Origin: an uncultured Pseudomonadota bacterium
GTDB taxonomy: Bacteria > Pseudomonadota > Alphaproteobacteria > RF32 > CAG-239
Direction of reading: 5' to 3'
DNA: 40,803 bases
Assembly: GCA_949297185.1 (NCBI GenBank)
Contig: CASFRM010000016.1
Location: 1 to 40,803, forward strand
The notes below the pieces were generated by a model. The model ran no database searches and was not told where the DNA came from. It saw only the letters and a program-made list of their open reading frames with translations. Below, one piece after another: positions 13,301 through 23,071 of the stretch (position 1 is its first letter; each line of letters starts with the position of its first letter). The position numbers were made by a program, and so were the translations under genes.

Positions 13301-15982
13301 ATGCCCATAAATGACAACGATACATCACCGGAGTTTGAAAATATAAACAATAATCAAGACCGCCGCGAATATGTAGGAAGAGAGTTTATGAGCGGAGAAT
13401 TTAGCTCCCGAAAAAGCTTTGATTTCTTTTTAGATCAATATCTTAAGGGAGAACTAGTTATTGATAATACACCTGAAAATAAAGAAAAACTAAAAGAACT
13501 CTTAGGCGGTGATCAAGGTATTTTGCAAGCACAAGAAAAAATAGCTGCCAAGGCGGTGAAAGATTTTGCTTCCGATCGCAAGGTCAGAGCCGGTGTGGCT
13601 ACTACGGGTATGGCGGTCAGTGAGAACATGGTCGAGGTAGACGCTAAAGAGCTGACAGATGCAATCTCCTCATATAAAAAACGCAGTAGCAAAGACGATG
13701 TTAACGATTTGATTAAAGAAGCTCAAATTGCAACGGCAACATATAGATTTGACGGCGGTTTCAGTATTAATAGACAATTACAACAAACATTGGAAAATAA
13801 GAAAGATAGCCTGTCTTTTTGGAAGGTCGGGCAAAAATTAAAACTGGAAAAGGCCATACGCGATATGGATCCTTCGGCATATTGGAGTACGAAAAAAACA
13901 AATGCCGGAAATTGGTTTACAAATCAATATTATAAAGCACGAGGTTGGTTCGCAGACCGAAATGATAATGCGGTCGAAAGAAACACTCAAAAACTTGAAG
14001 CGGTTATGAAACTCAAAAACATAGATGCGTCAACAAAGTGGATGAGTAAGCAATTTGGTAAAAAACTGGGCGCTAAGTTTAAGTTGTTTTTTAGAGCTTC
14101 GGAAGAGCGATTGCAAAAAAGAATATTAAAAAGAGCAAATCAGAGTGATTTGAAAAAATTGCAAGACAAAATTGCCGGATTTACCGCCGAAAACTCAGGT
14201 AACCAATATTTTGACAGAAAGCTTCTGGAAGCTCAAGCTAAAAGAGCTGCTCAGCTTGAGGCTATGAGTAAAGCCTGCACCGAACGCAGCTCAGAGTTAG
14301 AAAAATTAAAGGAAACAACTCTCGAATCATTGGGTGCTAGAGAATTTAACAGCAAAGATAAACCTTTGGATAAGCTTAATACAATATTGAATGACAAAGT
14401 TGCTAAGATTCAATATCAGTATGCCGAGGCCATGGCAAAAGACCCTAAATTACAAGCATACATGAAATTAAACGGAGGTCAGCTACCGGAAAATGAGTTG
14501 GTCAATCGCGAGATAATTACGACAGATGCCGTTTTGCAGCAGATGTGCAAAGATTTGGGATTTGAAAGTGCTGATGCTTTCTTAAAAGCACAGGGGCTTT
14601 CCGACAATGAAATTGAGAGCATAAAACAAAAAATAACCGCTAAAAAATCTGCTAATGAAGAAAAAACTGCGGAAGAAGAACAAAGCGATAATCAACAAGA
14701 AACAATTCATCAAGAACAACAAAATGCAACCACTTTAGAGGCTGAGGCAGCACAATATCAGAACCAAGCCGAAGAAGTAAAAGAAACCGCCCCAGCCGGT
14801 CGAGCTTCGATAATGGGGAGTGAGTATAATTATGATGATAGGTTCTTTAACTTTAGTCTTGATGGTTACGCCAAAGGTGATGGTGAGAATTTCTATACTG
14901 CCGAAAATGGCAACACCTTGGTTGTAGGAGCCAGCAAAGATAGTAATGATTATTTTATCTCAGCGCGTGATGCCGAGGGACAGAGACGCTCTCCGGAAGG
15001 TAACGAAATAGACATCTTGGTAAAACAAATGGTTGCCGATGGAATTACCAATGTTAATCTAAACGGTGATTTTGACGGTGCCACCAAAGAGGCAATGCTT
15101 CAAAAATTTGCCGAGAATAACATCGTAGTAAATAATCGCGAAGAGGTAGAAAAAGAGGTTGCTCTGTGGAAAGAAAAACAACCACAAGAAAAGGTGCTAG
15201 ATCAAGAAGTTAAACAAGCTGAGCCTGAGGTTAGACCTACAAATGAGGAGACAAAGCAACCAGAAACAGAGGCTAAGACATTAGAGGAGCAAGCCAAAAA
15301 CAACGAAACAAATGCAAATACTGCAGAACAATCACCTAAGGTTCAAACACCAAATGCAGATAAGGTAGCGGAAGAAAAAATGAGCATGGAGAAGGTTATG
15401 ATTAATGCAGTAACCAATTCGGCCTCACAAGAAGAACAAATAAAAAAGATAAAAATGATTGAGAGTATCCAAAAAGGAGAAAAAATAGCTTTTGCCGAAA
15501 TTAATGATACATTTGGTGCAAAATCTGCAGAAGCGGTATTTTTAAGAGAAGTTGCCGCGGCTAAAGAGCTTCAGGGATTGAACGAATATCTGGACAATAA
15601 AGAATGGATTAAAGACGAAAAAACGAATGCCGGTATAAGGGATGTTCACGATAGTAATAAGGTTACTATCGTTTCGACAGTAGCAAAAATGGCAGAAAAA
15701 TTTAAGGATAAGGATATAAAAGATGTTGAAAGTGATGATGCATTTAAATTGCTGCCTAAATATGCTCAACAAGGGGTTAAGAATTTGATAAGTGTTGAAA
15801 ATTCCAAAGATTTGACTCCGAAACAAAAAACTACGTTCCGTGGGCAAATTTTAGGTAAAGTTGTTGAAGGAAAAATGTCTACCATCAATAAAGCTAACTC
15901 CGGCAAAAACAGAGCTAAGGCAGCAGAAAAAATTAATTTAAGTGAAGTAGTAAGAAGTCACAATTCTGCTCGACGAGCTTGA
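13301..15982 (+). CDS. Large charged, partly coiled-coil protein of unknown function (893 aa)
   Basis: I do not recognise this protein. The start is the ATG at 13301, with TAGGAG upstream and the promoter at 13235-13263. It has no signal peptide or membrane segment. Residues 1-420 are helical and Lys/Glu-rich. Residues ~440-500 are Glu/Gln low complexity. Residues ~505-610 look globular (YDDRFFNFSLDGYAKGDG ... VADGITNVNLNGDFDGATKE ... FAENNIVV). That last pattern loosely recalls large polyvalent protein-associated domains (LPD7-like), seen in mobile-element and effector polyproteins. Residues ~630-690 are another Glu/Thr/Asn-rich linker, and the C-terminal ~180 residues are helical. The architecture resembles that of the 1234-aa protein at 36992. 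A structural or secreted effector role is possible but unproven. Confidence 0.7.
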   Translation: MPINDNDTSPEFENINNNQDRREYVGREFMSGEFSSRKSFDFFLDQYLKGELVIDNTPENKEKLKELLGGDQGILQAQEKIAAKAVKDFASDRKVRAGVATTGMAVSENMVEVDAKELTDAISSYKKRSSKDDVNDLIKEAQIATATYRFDGGFSINRQLQQTLENKKDSLSFWKVGQKLKLEKAIRDMDPSAYWSTKKTNAGNWFTNQYYKARGWFADRNDNAVERNTQKLEAVMKLKNIDASTKWMSKQFGKKLGAKFKLFFRASEERLQKRILKRANQSDLKKLQDKIAGFTAENSGNQYFDRKLLEAQAKRAAQLEAMSKACTERSSELEKLKETTLESLGAREFNSKDKPLDKLNTILNDKVAKIQYQYAEAMAKDPKLQAYMKLNGGQLPENELVNREIITTDAVLQQMCKDLGFESADAFLKAQGLSDNEIESIKQKITAKKSANEEKTAEEEQSDNQQETIHQEQQNATTLEAEAAQYQNQAEEVKETAPAGRASIMGSEYNYDDRFFNFSLDGYAKGDGENFYTAENGNTLVVGASKDSNDYFISARDAEGQRRSPEGNEIDILVKQMVADGITNVNLNGDFDGATKEAMLQKFAENNIVVNNREEVEKEVALWKEKQPQEKVLDQEVKQAEPEVRPTNEETKQPETEAKTLEEQAKNNETNANTAEQSPKVQTPNADKVAEEKMSMEKVMINAVTNSASQEEQIKKIKMIESIQKGEKIAFAEINDTFGAKSAEAVFLREVAAAKELQGLNEYLDNKEWIKDEKTNAGIRDVHDSNKVTIVSTVAKMAEKFKDKDIKDVESDDAFKLLPKYAQQGVKNLISVENSKDLTPKQKTTFRGQILGKVVEGKMSTINKANSGKNRAKAAEKINLSEVVRSHNSARRA

Positions 15983-16027
15983 TAATATCATCAGCGATAA
16001 AACTTTGTTTTGAGTACTTTATAAAAG

Positions 16028-16050
16028 GCCCCGAGTATCCTCGGGGCTTT
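16028..16050 (+). terminator. Terminator after the 893-aa protein gene
   Basis: The perfect stem GCCCCGAG/CTCGGGGC with a TATC loop is followed by TTT. Confidence 0.75.
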
Positions 16051-16157
16051 GGTGTAAATAAGATAGAACAACCTTGCAATATTTTAATGCCTCTTCAATC
16101 AATAATATTTAAGGCTTAGTTACAGCAAGTAGTTGACCTAATGATAATATGAACTTA

Positions 16158-16195
16158 CAAAAACCAATCCCCCGCCCTATTGCTAGGGCTGGGGG
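16158..16195 (-). terminator. Terminator after the giant Cys-rich protein gene
   Basis: Read on the minus strand, CCCCCAGCCCTA pairs with TAGGGCGGGGG with one bulge and is followed by ATTGGTTTTTG. It lies about 45 bases beyond the stop codon. Confidence 0.65.
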
Positions 16196-16239
16196 AAAGA
16201 TTCTATAATTCAGTGTTGTATAAATTGAAAACCACGGCT

Positions 16240-19200
16240 TTATATTGCGCATTGAATTGTATTATCTGATCTATACGTACACTGGGTTGAATCTCTTTGA
16301 CAGTGTACATATTTGTATCCACCTACTGTCATACTTCCTCTGGTAGGTGTTCCGTATGAAACATTCATTTCTGTACCTGTTCTGTGAGTACCATTTTTAT
16401 CTATGCAGAAGGTCCAATAGCAACTGGCGGCATCAGTGCCATCATATCCTGCACAATATCTAACTATTGTGTCTGTAACAGGATATGTTCTTTTAGAACA
16501 TGTACATTCGCGCCAATCATAGTGAGATATGTTATCAGAATCTGTACATTTTTCACTGGCATTATTTAATGAACATTTAACACTATCTGTTGTTATCTTA
16601 CCATTTGTTCCATCTTGGCCTTGTTCATGTCCATATCTGAAGCATACGGGAGCTTCTATTTTTCCTTGCTGTAAACCAGGTGTTTTTAAGTTAGGATCTC
16701 CATCTTTTGACCAATTATACGTGTATACATTGTCTATGCAACTCTTATCTTTGTTATACTTCTTTGCATCACAAAGGCATTTTTCGTATAACTTGAATTC
16801 ACCTCCGACATCACTGCTATCAACCGCACTGCTTGCCCAAGAATTAGTTAAATCCAATACTTTTCCTCCAGCAGTTAGCATACTCTTGCCATTCAAACTT
16901 TGACTTAATGTGTAACACTCTGTTTTAGTGCGATAATTAGATACAGCAGTTTTATCGTTAATACATTTTGCATAAGCTTTTTTAGCGCAGTCAAATGTTA
17001 TAGTAGCATTCATCCAATGTCCACACTGTGTTTGTATTTTGGATTTTACAGCTGTCAGTGTTTCTTTATTTGTTAAATCTGATATCGAATCATATGATCC
17101 CGAGAATATTTTTGTATATCCAGTCATCGGCGTACAGCAAAGAGATTTGTTTGGAAAATAAAAACTTCTTATTCCAATAGGACCTATGTTTTGGCAGAAG
17201 CGCATACCAGAAGAAACTTCTGTAGAAACACTAGCTCCTTTATTATCACAATATGCTTCTGCATCGGCTGCTATTAGGCCTATTATGCTTGTATCAAAAA
17301 TAGAAGGATCACAACTACATGATGAGTAAAATTTTTCGCTACTATCAGGAAGCAGGCAATATTGCGATGACTTTATATGTATATTATCATTACATCTACT
17401 ATCACTAATATTATAGCCAAACGGACATTTGCAGCTGGTAGCCAGACCTGTTTCGGACTCATGTATTGTTCCGTCTGATGTTGCTTCTATATCTCTACAA
17501 ACATTGCCATCATTTGGTACGGCAACATTATCCCCTCCTCCACATACTACTGTTTCATCTCTGCTACAGACGCACTTTGCGTATAGTTTTGTTCCATTGA
17601 CATCACAATATGGTATATCTGTTTGATCAAATTGAAAGATTGTTGATTTACAATCTAGTTTATACTGTGGTTTACAAATACATCCTTTGTAAAACGTATC
17701 ATTAACTTTGAATCCTCCTTCGCTGGTTGGAACGACACCTCTGACCGCACATGCCCCCTCTGCTACATTCACCATAGCTCCGGTTTTTGCATTGCAATCA
17801 GCGACAGAAACGGAATATTCCGGTGCACAATCGCAACCTTTGTAAAACTTGGAAGCGTTTATTTGGCAATAATCATTTTCATAGCCGGAGGGGAGAACCT
17901 CACCAGCAGATGCTCCTGAACACGAATATTTGTAATCTGCAGCACATTCGCAACTCTTATAGTATTTGGTTCTTTTTTCTTGAGTCGAGGTAGAGGTTTC
18001 TCCGGTATCAAGATCGGTGGTGGTTGTAGTTGAAGTTTCTACAACTTCGCAGTAGTCATTGCCACTGGGCGGAACAATTCCCTTATTACCGGTTTCTTCC
18101 GCCTGACAGGTGTATTTATATTTAGTGCGATCACACTCGCAAGTAGAATAAACCGTGGTACCAAAACTGCCATCAGAATTCAAAGGTGTGCATTTTTTGC
18201 CTTTGGTAGCATTCTGAGTATCGCAGGTTTTGTAACTGCTTGGGCAAGGACATGATTTATATAATTTATTGCCATTTTCATCGACACAAGATTCACCAAG
18301 ATACGCAGGATCATAACCGGAACATGAATATTTGAAGCCATTGGTCAAACAATTATTTGTATCTCTGCAGGAAGCATATTTAACAACGCTGGTGGAGGTT
18401 GATGATCCGTCTTCACCGGTACCGGTTGTGACAGAAGTGCAGCTTCCTCCCTCACCAATTTGAGCTGAAGTACAAACCTTGTAAGTTTCTTCTTGGAACG
18501 GTGTACAGGTAGCGGACGAAGCATTGCACTCACTCCAATAGGTAACCTTGCTGCCATCGGCATTAGTTTGAGTACATTTATCTCCGCTACCGCCTTCGCA
18601 AGCTTGCCAGTTGCTAGGACATTTACACAAATATTTTATGGTCTGTTTGCCTTCGGAATCGGTCGATACACAAGGAGAATAACTTTCTTGATTGGTATCA
18701 CAGGCAGTAACATGTCCCGGCGTACATTCGTTGGTTTCCGGCTTGGTGCATTCTTTGTAATATTTTACACCGTTTAGTTCGCAATAGTTGCCAACACCTA
18801 CCTCACCTTCACCGCAAACCTTGTCATAACCATTGGCGCAGGTACAAGATTCATAATAAGTTGTATTATCTCTGGTACAAGGATTAACTCCTATTTGCAA
18901 AGGACCAGAGCAGGTTTCGGTTGCCAAAGATGTACAATTCGTTTGAGGTTTGCAACTCTTATAATACGACACACCTTTGAGGTTGCATGGTTCGCCCTCT
19001 CCGACCTGTCCTTCAGGACAAATTTTATATTCTTGAGGACAAGCACAGGCCTTGTAGCCTCCAACATTTCCTTGATTATCTTGGCAAGCCTGACCAACCG
19101 GAATTAGCGGAGCATCGCATTTTTCGGTATATTCCCAGGTACACTCAATAACCGAACACTGGTAGTATTTCTTGCCACAACCGTTATCTTTCCATACACC

Positions 19201-22200
19201 GGTGGGCTTTTTGCCACCGGGGCATCCATAGTAGTTATCAGCCCAGTTTTCGGGTAATTCATCGGGCACACATTGACAAGACTTATACTTGCCGTTGCAA
19301 GCGGTGCCGACGCCTTGATAACGACCGCTGCCGTCTTCATCACAAACTTCGGTATATTCGGCTGAGCATTCACAATAAGGATACAACGGTAAGCTCTGTC
19401 CTAGTTTTAGATATCCTTCGTTAACCGCTTCGTTAACCGAAGAATCTCTATTCATAAAGTCTGAGGTTATTTCTTGCTGGCATGCATTGCCTGAGAGCAA
19501 ACCGCCACAGTTGTACTTATGATGCTTATAAGCACTGGCACAAGAACATTCTTTCCAGGTCTTTTTACCATTAATTATTACATAATCGCCGGTCAAATCA
19601 TGACGGACGCCGCAGTTTGCTGTGGTATATTTAAACTCGGTCGGGTCATAATAGCAGTTGTAGGCTCTCTTATATCCGGTATCGGCTCCGTATTCGCACA
19701 ACTGAACCGAAATTCCGGGACCATGTTTGGAAGTACATTCGTTTTCGCTGTTAACTACTGATGCAATAGATAAAGAAGTAACTTTTTCTCCGTTTATCAT
19801 AACATTTTTGCCGCATTCACTCAACTCTTTGAGAATTTTGCAAGCTCCGTCAAGATAATGCGGACGACCGTTTTTCATCAGTGTCGAACCGTCACCGTAT
19901 TTGCAGAAATTACTTCCATCCGGTTGATCATAAGGATAATCACAAGGATCGGAATAGGTTGAGCTATCACAACTTACTTGCCATTTTTCTGCACCATCTA
20001 AGGTGCATTTCTTTATTTCTGCTCCGGAGCCATAGGTGTTTACCAACTCTTGATATTCTTTTGAAATATCCTCAATAGCTATGGTTGAGCTTTCGTCTTG
20101 GCATTCGGCAAAGCTACATGCGCTGTAATAGGTGATATCACCGGAGCGGCATATGGTAGCATTTTCGGCCGGCAATTGATTATCTTCCGAACACCTTTGA
20201 AAATATTTAGGACAATAACATGGATAAACTAAGGTATTATTTGCAGAGCAGTAAGTTTGACTTTTGAAACCAAATTTGGCGCCATTTCCCATCTCCATCT
20301 TGCACAAAGCAGCGGTTGGGGTAGCTTCTTCGGAACTTAGATATCTGTAGGCTCCGGTTTGGGCGGCATCAGCCAATACTGCCTCACATTTGGCAACGCA
20401 GTCACGATATTTGAGATTATCGTTGCCTTCCAAATCACAGGTTATTCCGCTGGGCTCGGCAGTATAATCATTTGATTTTATTTCTTTATTGTCATCTTCA
20501 ATAGTAACATTTTGAATCTCGCAATAGTCCTCATCTCCTTCACTCGATGCTGGATCATAATAAGTGCTTAAGCATTTGCAAACTGCACGTTGGTTGGCGT
20601 TTTCATCATTACAGATATAGTCAAGTTCACCACCGATAAACTGACAGTCTTCCTCACTATAATAAAGTGGGCGGTCAGAAGGGCAAAGACGCATATAATC
20701 AGCATATTTGTAGTTGCCAATATCATAGCGACAAACAGTACCAGATCCTGTATAATTTCGAATACACTCGCTGTACTCTTCAGTCATACTGCCATCTTCG
20801 TTAAACCCAAACTTGTTACTACACCAATCAATTAGGGTTTCAAAACCTATTGGGCATGCACATATATACCTTTCGGACTTATCAGATGCCATTACGCACA
20901 TTTCAGGATTCGTCACCCCTCCCCTGATTTCTGCAGGATAAGCTCCTACATTAGGGCAATCATTGATTGTCTCAGAATACTCACGAGCAAAAGGAGAACC
21001 GCAAACATAATTACAATTAGAGTATTTTGCAATGTAGTTGCCATTTTCATCTCTATCGTACTCGCATTTTAATCCACTACGTTGCTTATTCTCATCATCA
21101 CATGTAGCTCCGTAGCTTTCAGGACATTTGCAAACATATCTCTTTCCGCTTTCGTTATATACACCGCTTTCTGCATCTGGTATATAACATTCATCGGCCA
21201 CGGGCGCAGATACTTCATCTCCCTCTACTTTACAGTCATCTAATGTAGTAGCCGTATTTACTCCTTCTGGGCATTTGAGAACAATCCCTCTATATTTTTT
21301 ATCGCCCTCATCACCAGTCTGGACATATAAAACATCGCACGATTCTCCTGATCCAGCATAGTCATCACAATTTTCAATATTTTTTTCCGCACAAAATTCG
21401 GTCTTAGTCTTATAGTCGAATGGACAATCGAAACTTTCGTATACCGTTTCATTATATTCACTATTTGCCGGATAAGTTTGACAAGTTTCTCCAACTCCGA
21501 CAACAAAGCCGCTAGCGCATCTATCTATATCTTCGTGGCCACTTGTATTTTTGAGTCCGAACGCATGGTTTTCATAGCAAAAATCTTTTTTAGTTTTCCA
21601 ACCCGTCGGGCATGTACATCCGGCATAGGTACCTGTTGTACTATTAGCACCACTTTGAAATGGACATGAGCTTGCTGTTCCATTTACTAAGGCACAAGCT
21701 TCGTCTGCCGAGTTTTTGTCTGTGTAATAGTTTGGGCAATACAAACATATGTTTTTTAATACATTCTGACCCGAGGCATTTTTTTCCACACAGCTATCAG
21801 GCTTTGGAGCAGGACTACCGGCAAATGATTTGCAATTAGGAGAACTTGTATAATAATAGCCAACCTTATATTGATCTTCCAAAGATTTACAGGTTTTTTT
21901 TCTAGCCCACTCACTTGTAGCACATTTGTATATGCTATTGCCGTCGGTATCTTTTTCTATTGTGCACGGATCTGAACCACAATAAGCCTGTTCCAAACAT
22001 TGGTCATAGTCTGGTTTTCTTGCACAGTAATCTTCTTTGGTTATAAAATCTGAATCACATGTGCATTTATATACGGTTGTTGTATCCCCCCCAACGCCAA
22101 TATCATTGTCGTATTCACAGCTCTCATATTGACCACATTCCGCTGTTGTCGGTGCGTCATCAAGATTGAAACCTTTACAATAAAAACCTACATAATTTAC

Positions 22201-22902
22201 TTTATTAGTCTCTGTGTTTTTACATGCTATAGGAGCCTTTGTATTATAGCTATCAACTGGACCAAATACTTTTCTTGCATCTTGATTATTATTTATCAAA
22301 TCACTACATGAAGACAATGTTGATCTAACATCGCATGTGAAAGCCAAATAGAGATTATCGTCATTTCTATTACCTGGATCATATGTAATACACGGAAAAT
22401 AATTAAAATTCTGATCTACACCTCCATAATCCATATCATTTAATACACCGTTGCAACTTTCATTCTGTATGTTATATCTTGCGGCTGTTGTTTCTCCTTT
22501 ACATTGTGGATATGTAAGATAATGTTTACCTTCTGATGGATCTTTATACCGATAGTAAACGAGAATATCGGAACCCTTAATACAATCGAATTCATCATTA
22601 TAAAGTCCATTATACCTATCTATGTTGCTCGTAGTATAATTTGCGAGGAATGAAGCACTTAACCCTGTATCATCGCACTCAGGAGTTGTGGATTGAGGTT
22701 GGGCGGGAGATTGAGATGCCGGAGGCGTAATTCCGGAATCTTGAGAGCTACCGCCTGGAATCGGGGTTTGGTTATAGGTGGTGGCACGAACAACATAATT
22801 CGTGTCTGATAACGAGGTGACTGCTGCATAGCCTATGCCGTGCAGACTTATTAATGCAGAAATACCTAAAACTATCTTCCATATTCTCGACATTTTGCCC
22901 AT
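16240..22902 (-). CDS. Giant secreted cysteine-rich repeat protein (2220 aa)
   Basis: I do not recognise the family. A signal peptide (about 1-27, hydrophobic core KIVLGISALISLHGIGYAA) is followed by a Ser/Pro/Gln linker (about 45-73). The rest consists of cysteine-spaced units, most regular between residues ~1080 and 1900. There the consensus is roughly C-x-CP-x-x-YK-x-x-C-(x)8-15-G-x-x-C-(x)5-15-YYKSC, repeated at least 15 times, for example CACPQEYKICPEGQVGEGEP followed by C...YYKSC. The N-terminal half has more degenerate units such as CKCLSTYYDP. Disulfide-rich tandem modules suggest an extended surface or secreted fibre formed in the oxidising envelope, perhaps for adhesion or protection. 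There is no C-terminal anchor or autotransporter barrel. GGGG four bases before the ATG supports the start. The gene stands alone between terminators. Confidence 0.8.
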   Translation of the reverse strand: MGKMSRIWKIVLGISALISLHGIGYAAVTSLSDTNYVVRATTYNQTPIPGGSSQDSGITPPASQSPAQPQSTTPECDDTGLSASFLANYTTSNIDRYNGLYNDEFDCIKGSDILVYYRYKDPSEGKHYLTYPQCKGETTAARYNIQNESCNGVLNDMDYGGVDQNFNYFPCITYDPGNRNDDNLYLAFTCDVRSTLSSCSDLINNNQDARKVFGPVDSYNTKAPIACKNTETNKVNYVGFYCKGFNLDDAPTTAECGQYESCEYDNDIGVGGDTTTVYKCTCDSDFITKEDYCARKPDYDQCLEQAYCGSDPCTIEKDTDGNSIYKCATSEWARKKTCKSLEDQYKVGYYYTSSPNCKSFAGSPAPKPDSCVEKNASGQNVLKNICLYCPNYYTDKNSADEACALVNGTASSCPFQSGANSTTGTYAGCTCPTGWKTKKDFCYENHAFGLKNTSGHEDIDRCASGFVVGVGETCQTYPANSEYNETVYESFDCPFDYKTKTEFCAEKNIENCDDYAGSGESCDVLYVQTGDEGDKKYRGIVLKCPEGVNTATTLDDCKVEGDEVSAPVADECYIPDAESGVYNESGKRYVCKCPESYGATCDDENKQRSGLKCEYDRDENGNYIAKYSNCNYVCGSPFAREYSETINDCPNVGAYPAEIRGGVTNPEMCVMASDKSERYICACPIGFETLIDWCSNKFGFNEDGSMTEEYSECIRNYTGSGTVCRYDIGNYKYADYMRLCPSDRPLYYSEEDCQFIGGELDYICNDENANQRAVCKCLSTYYDPASSEGDEDYCEIQNVTIEDDNKEIKSNDYTAEPSGITCDLEGNDNLKYRDCVAKCEAVLADAAQTGAYRYLSSEEATPTAALCKMEMGNGAKFGFKSQTYCSANNTLVYPCYCPKYFQRCSEDNQLPAENATICRSGDITYYSACSFAECQDESSTIAIEDISKEYQELVNTYGSGAEIKKCTLDGAEKWQVSCDSSTYSDPCDYPYDQPDGSNFCKYGDGSTLMKNGRPHYLDGACKILKELSECGKNVMINGEKVTSLSIASVVNSENECTSKHGPGISVQLCEYGADTGYKRAYNCYYDPTEFKYTTANCGVRHDLTGDYVIINGKKTWKECSCASAYKHHKYNCGGLLSGNACQQEITSDFMNRDSSVNEAVNEGYLKLGQSLPLYPYCECSAEYTEVCDEDGSGRYQGVGTACNGKYKSCQCVPDELPENWADNYYGCPGGKKPTGVWKDNGCGKKYYQCSVIECTWEYTEKCDAPLIPVGQACQDNQGNVGGYKACACPQEYKICPEGQVGEGEPCNLKGVSYYKSCKPQTNCTSLATETCSGPLQIGVNPCTRDNTTYYESCTCANGYDKVCGEGEVGVGNYCELNGVKYYKECTKPETNECTPGHVTACDTNQESYSPCVSTDSEGKQTIKYLCKCPSNWQACEGGSGDKCTQTNADGSKVTYWSECNASSATCTPFQEETYKVCTSAQIGEGGSCTSVTTGTGEDGSSTSTSVVKYASCRDTNNCLTNGFKYSCSGYDPAYLGESCVDENGNKLYKSCPCPSSYKTCDTQNATKGKKCTPLNSDGSFGTTVYSTCECDRTKYKYTCQAEETGNKGIVPPSGNDYCEVVETSTTTTTDLDTGETSTSTQEKRTKYYKSCECAADYKYSCSGASAGEVLPSGYENDYCQINASKFYKGCDCAPEYSVSVADCNAKTGAMVNVAEGACAVRGVVPTSEGGFKVNDTFYKGCICKPQYKLDCKSTIFQFDQTDIPYCDVNGTKLYAKCVCSRDETVVCGGGDNVAVPNDGNVCRDIEATSDGTIHESETGLATSCKCPFGYNISDSRCNDNIHIKSSQYCLLPDSSEKFYSSCSCDPSIFDTSIIGLIAADAEAYCDNKGASVSTEVSSGMRFCQNIGPIGIRSFYFPNKSLCCTPMTGYTKIFSGSYDSISDLTNKETLTAVKSKIQTQCGHWMNATITFDCAKKAYAKCINDKTAVSNYRTKTECYTLSQSLNGKSMLTAGGKVLDLTNSWASSAVDSSDVGGEFKLYEKCLCDAKKYNKDKSCIDNVYTYNWSKDGDPNLKTPGLQQGKIEAPVCFRYGHEQGQDGTNGKITTDSVKCSLNNASEKCTDSDNISHYDWRECTCSKRTYPVTDTIVRYCAGYDGTDAASCYWTFCIDKNGTHRTGTEMNVSYGTPTRGSMTVGGYKYVHCQRDSTQCTYRSDNTIQCAI

Positions 22903-23025
22903 AGTACCCCTTTAATTGTATTTTATTTTAAATGCAATCTTGCTACATGTTAGCATAACTTTACAAGCTTTGGCAATGCTATTTTTCTATTTTTGCAACA
23001 TTATTTCTGAAATATAGACAAAATT

Positions 23026-23055
23026 AAGCCCTCATCTTTGGGGATGAGGGCTTTG
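23026..23055 (-). terminator. Terminator of the efflux operon
   Basis: The stem AAGCCCTCATC/GATGAGGGCTT lies about 17 bases beyond the acrB stop codon, with a modest T-rich tail on the minus strand. Confidence 0.7.
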
Positions 23056-23071
23056 GTTGTTTAGACAAGAT

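Noticed and set aside
18345-19373. Several 65-95-codon frames antisense or out of frame within the giant Cys-rich gene
   Set aside because: The main frame is continuous with a signal peptide and a repeating pattern. The others lack start signals.
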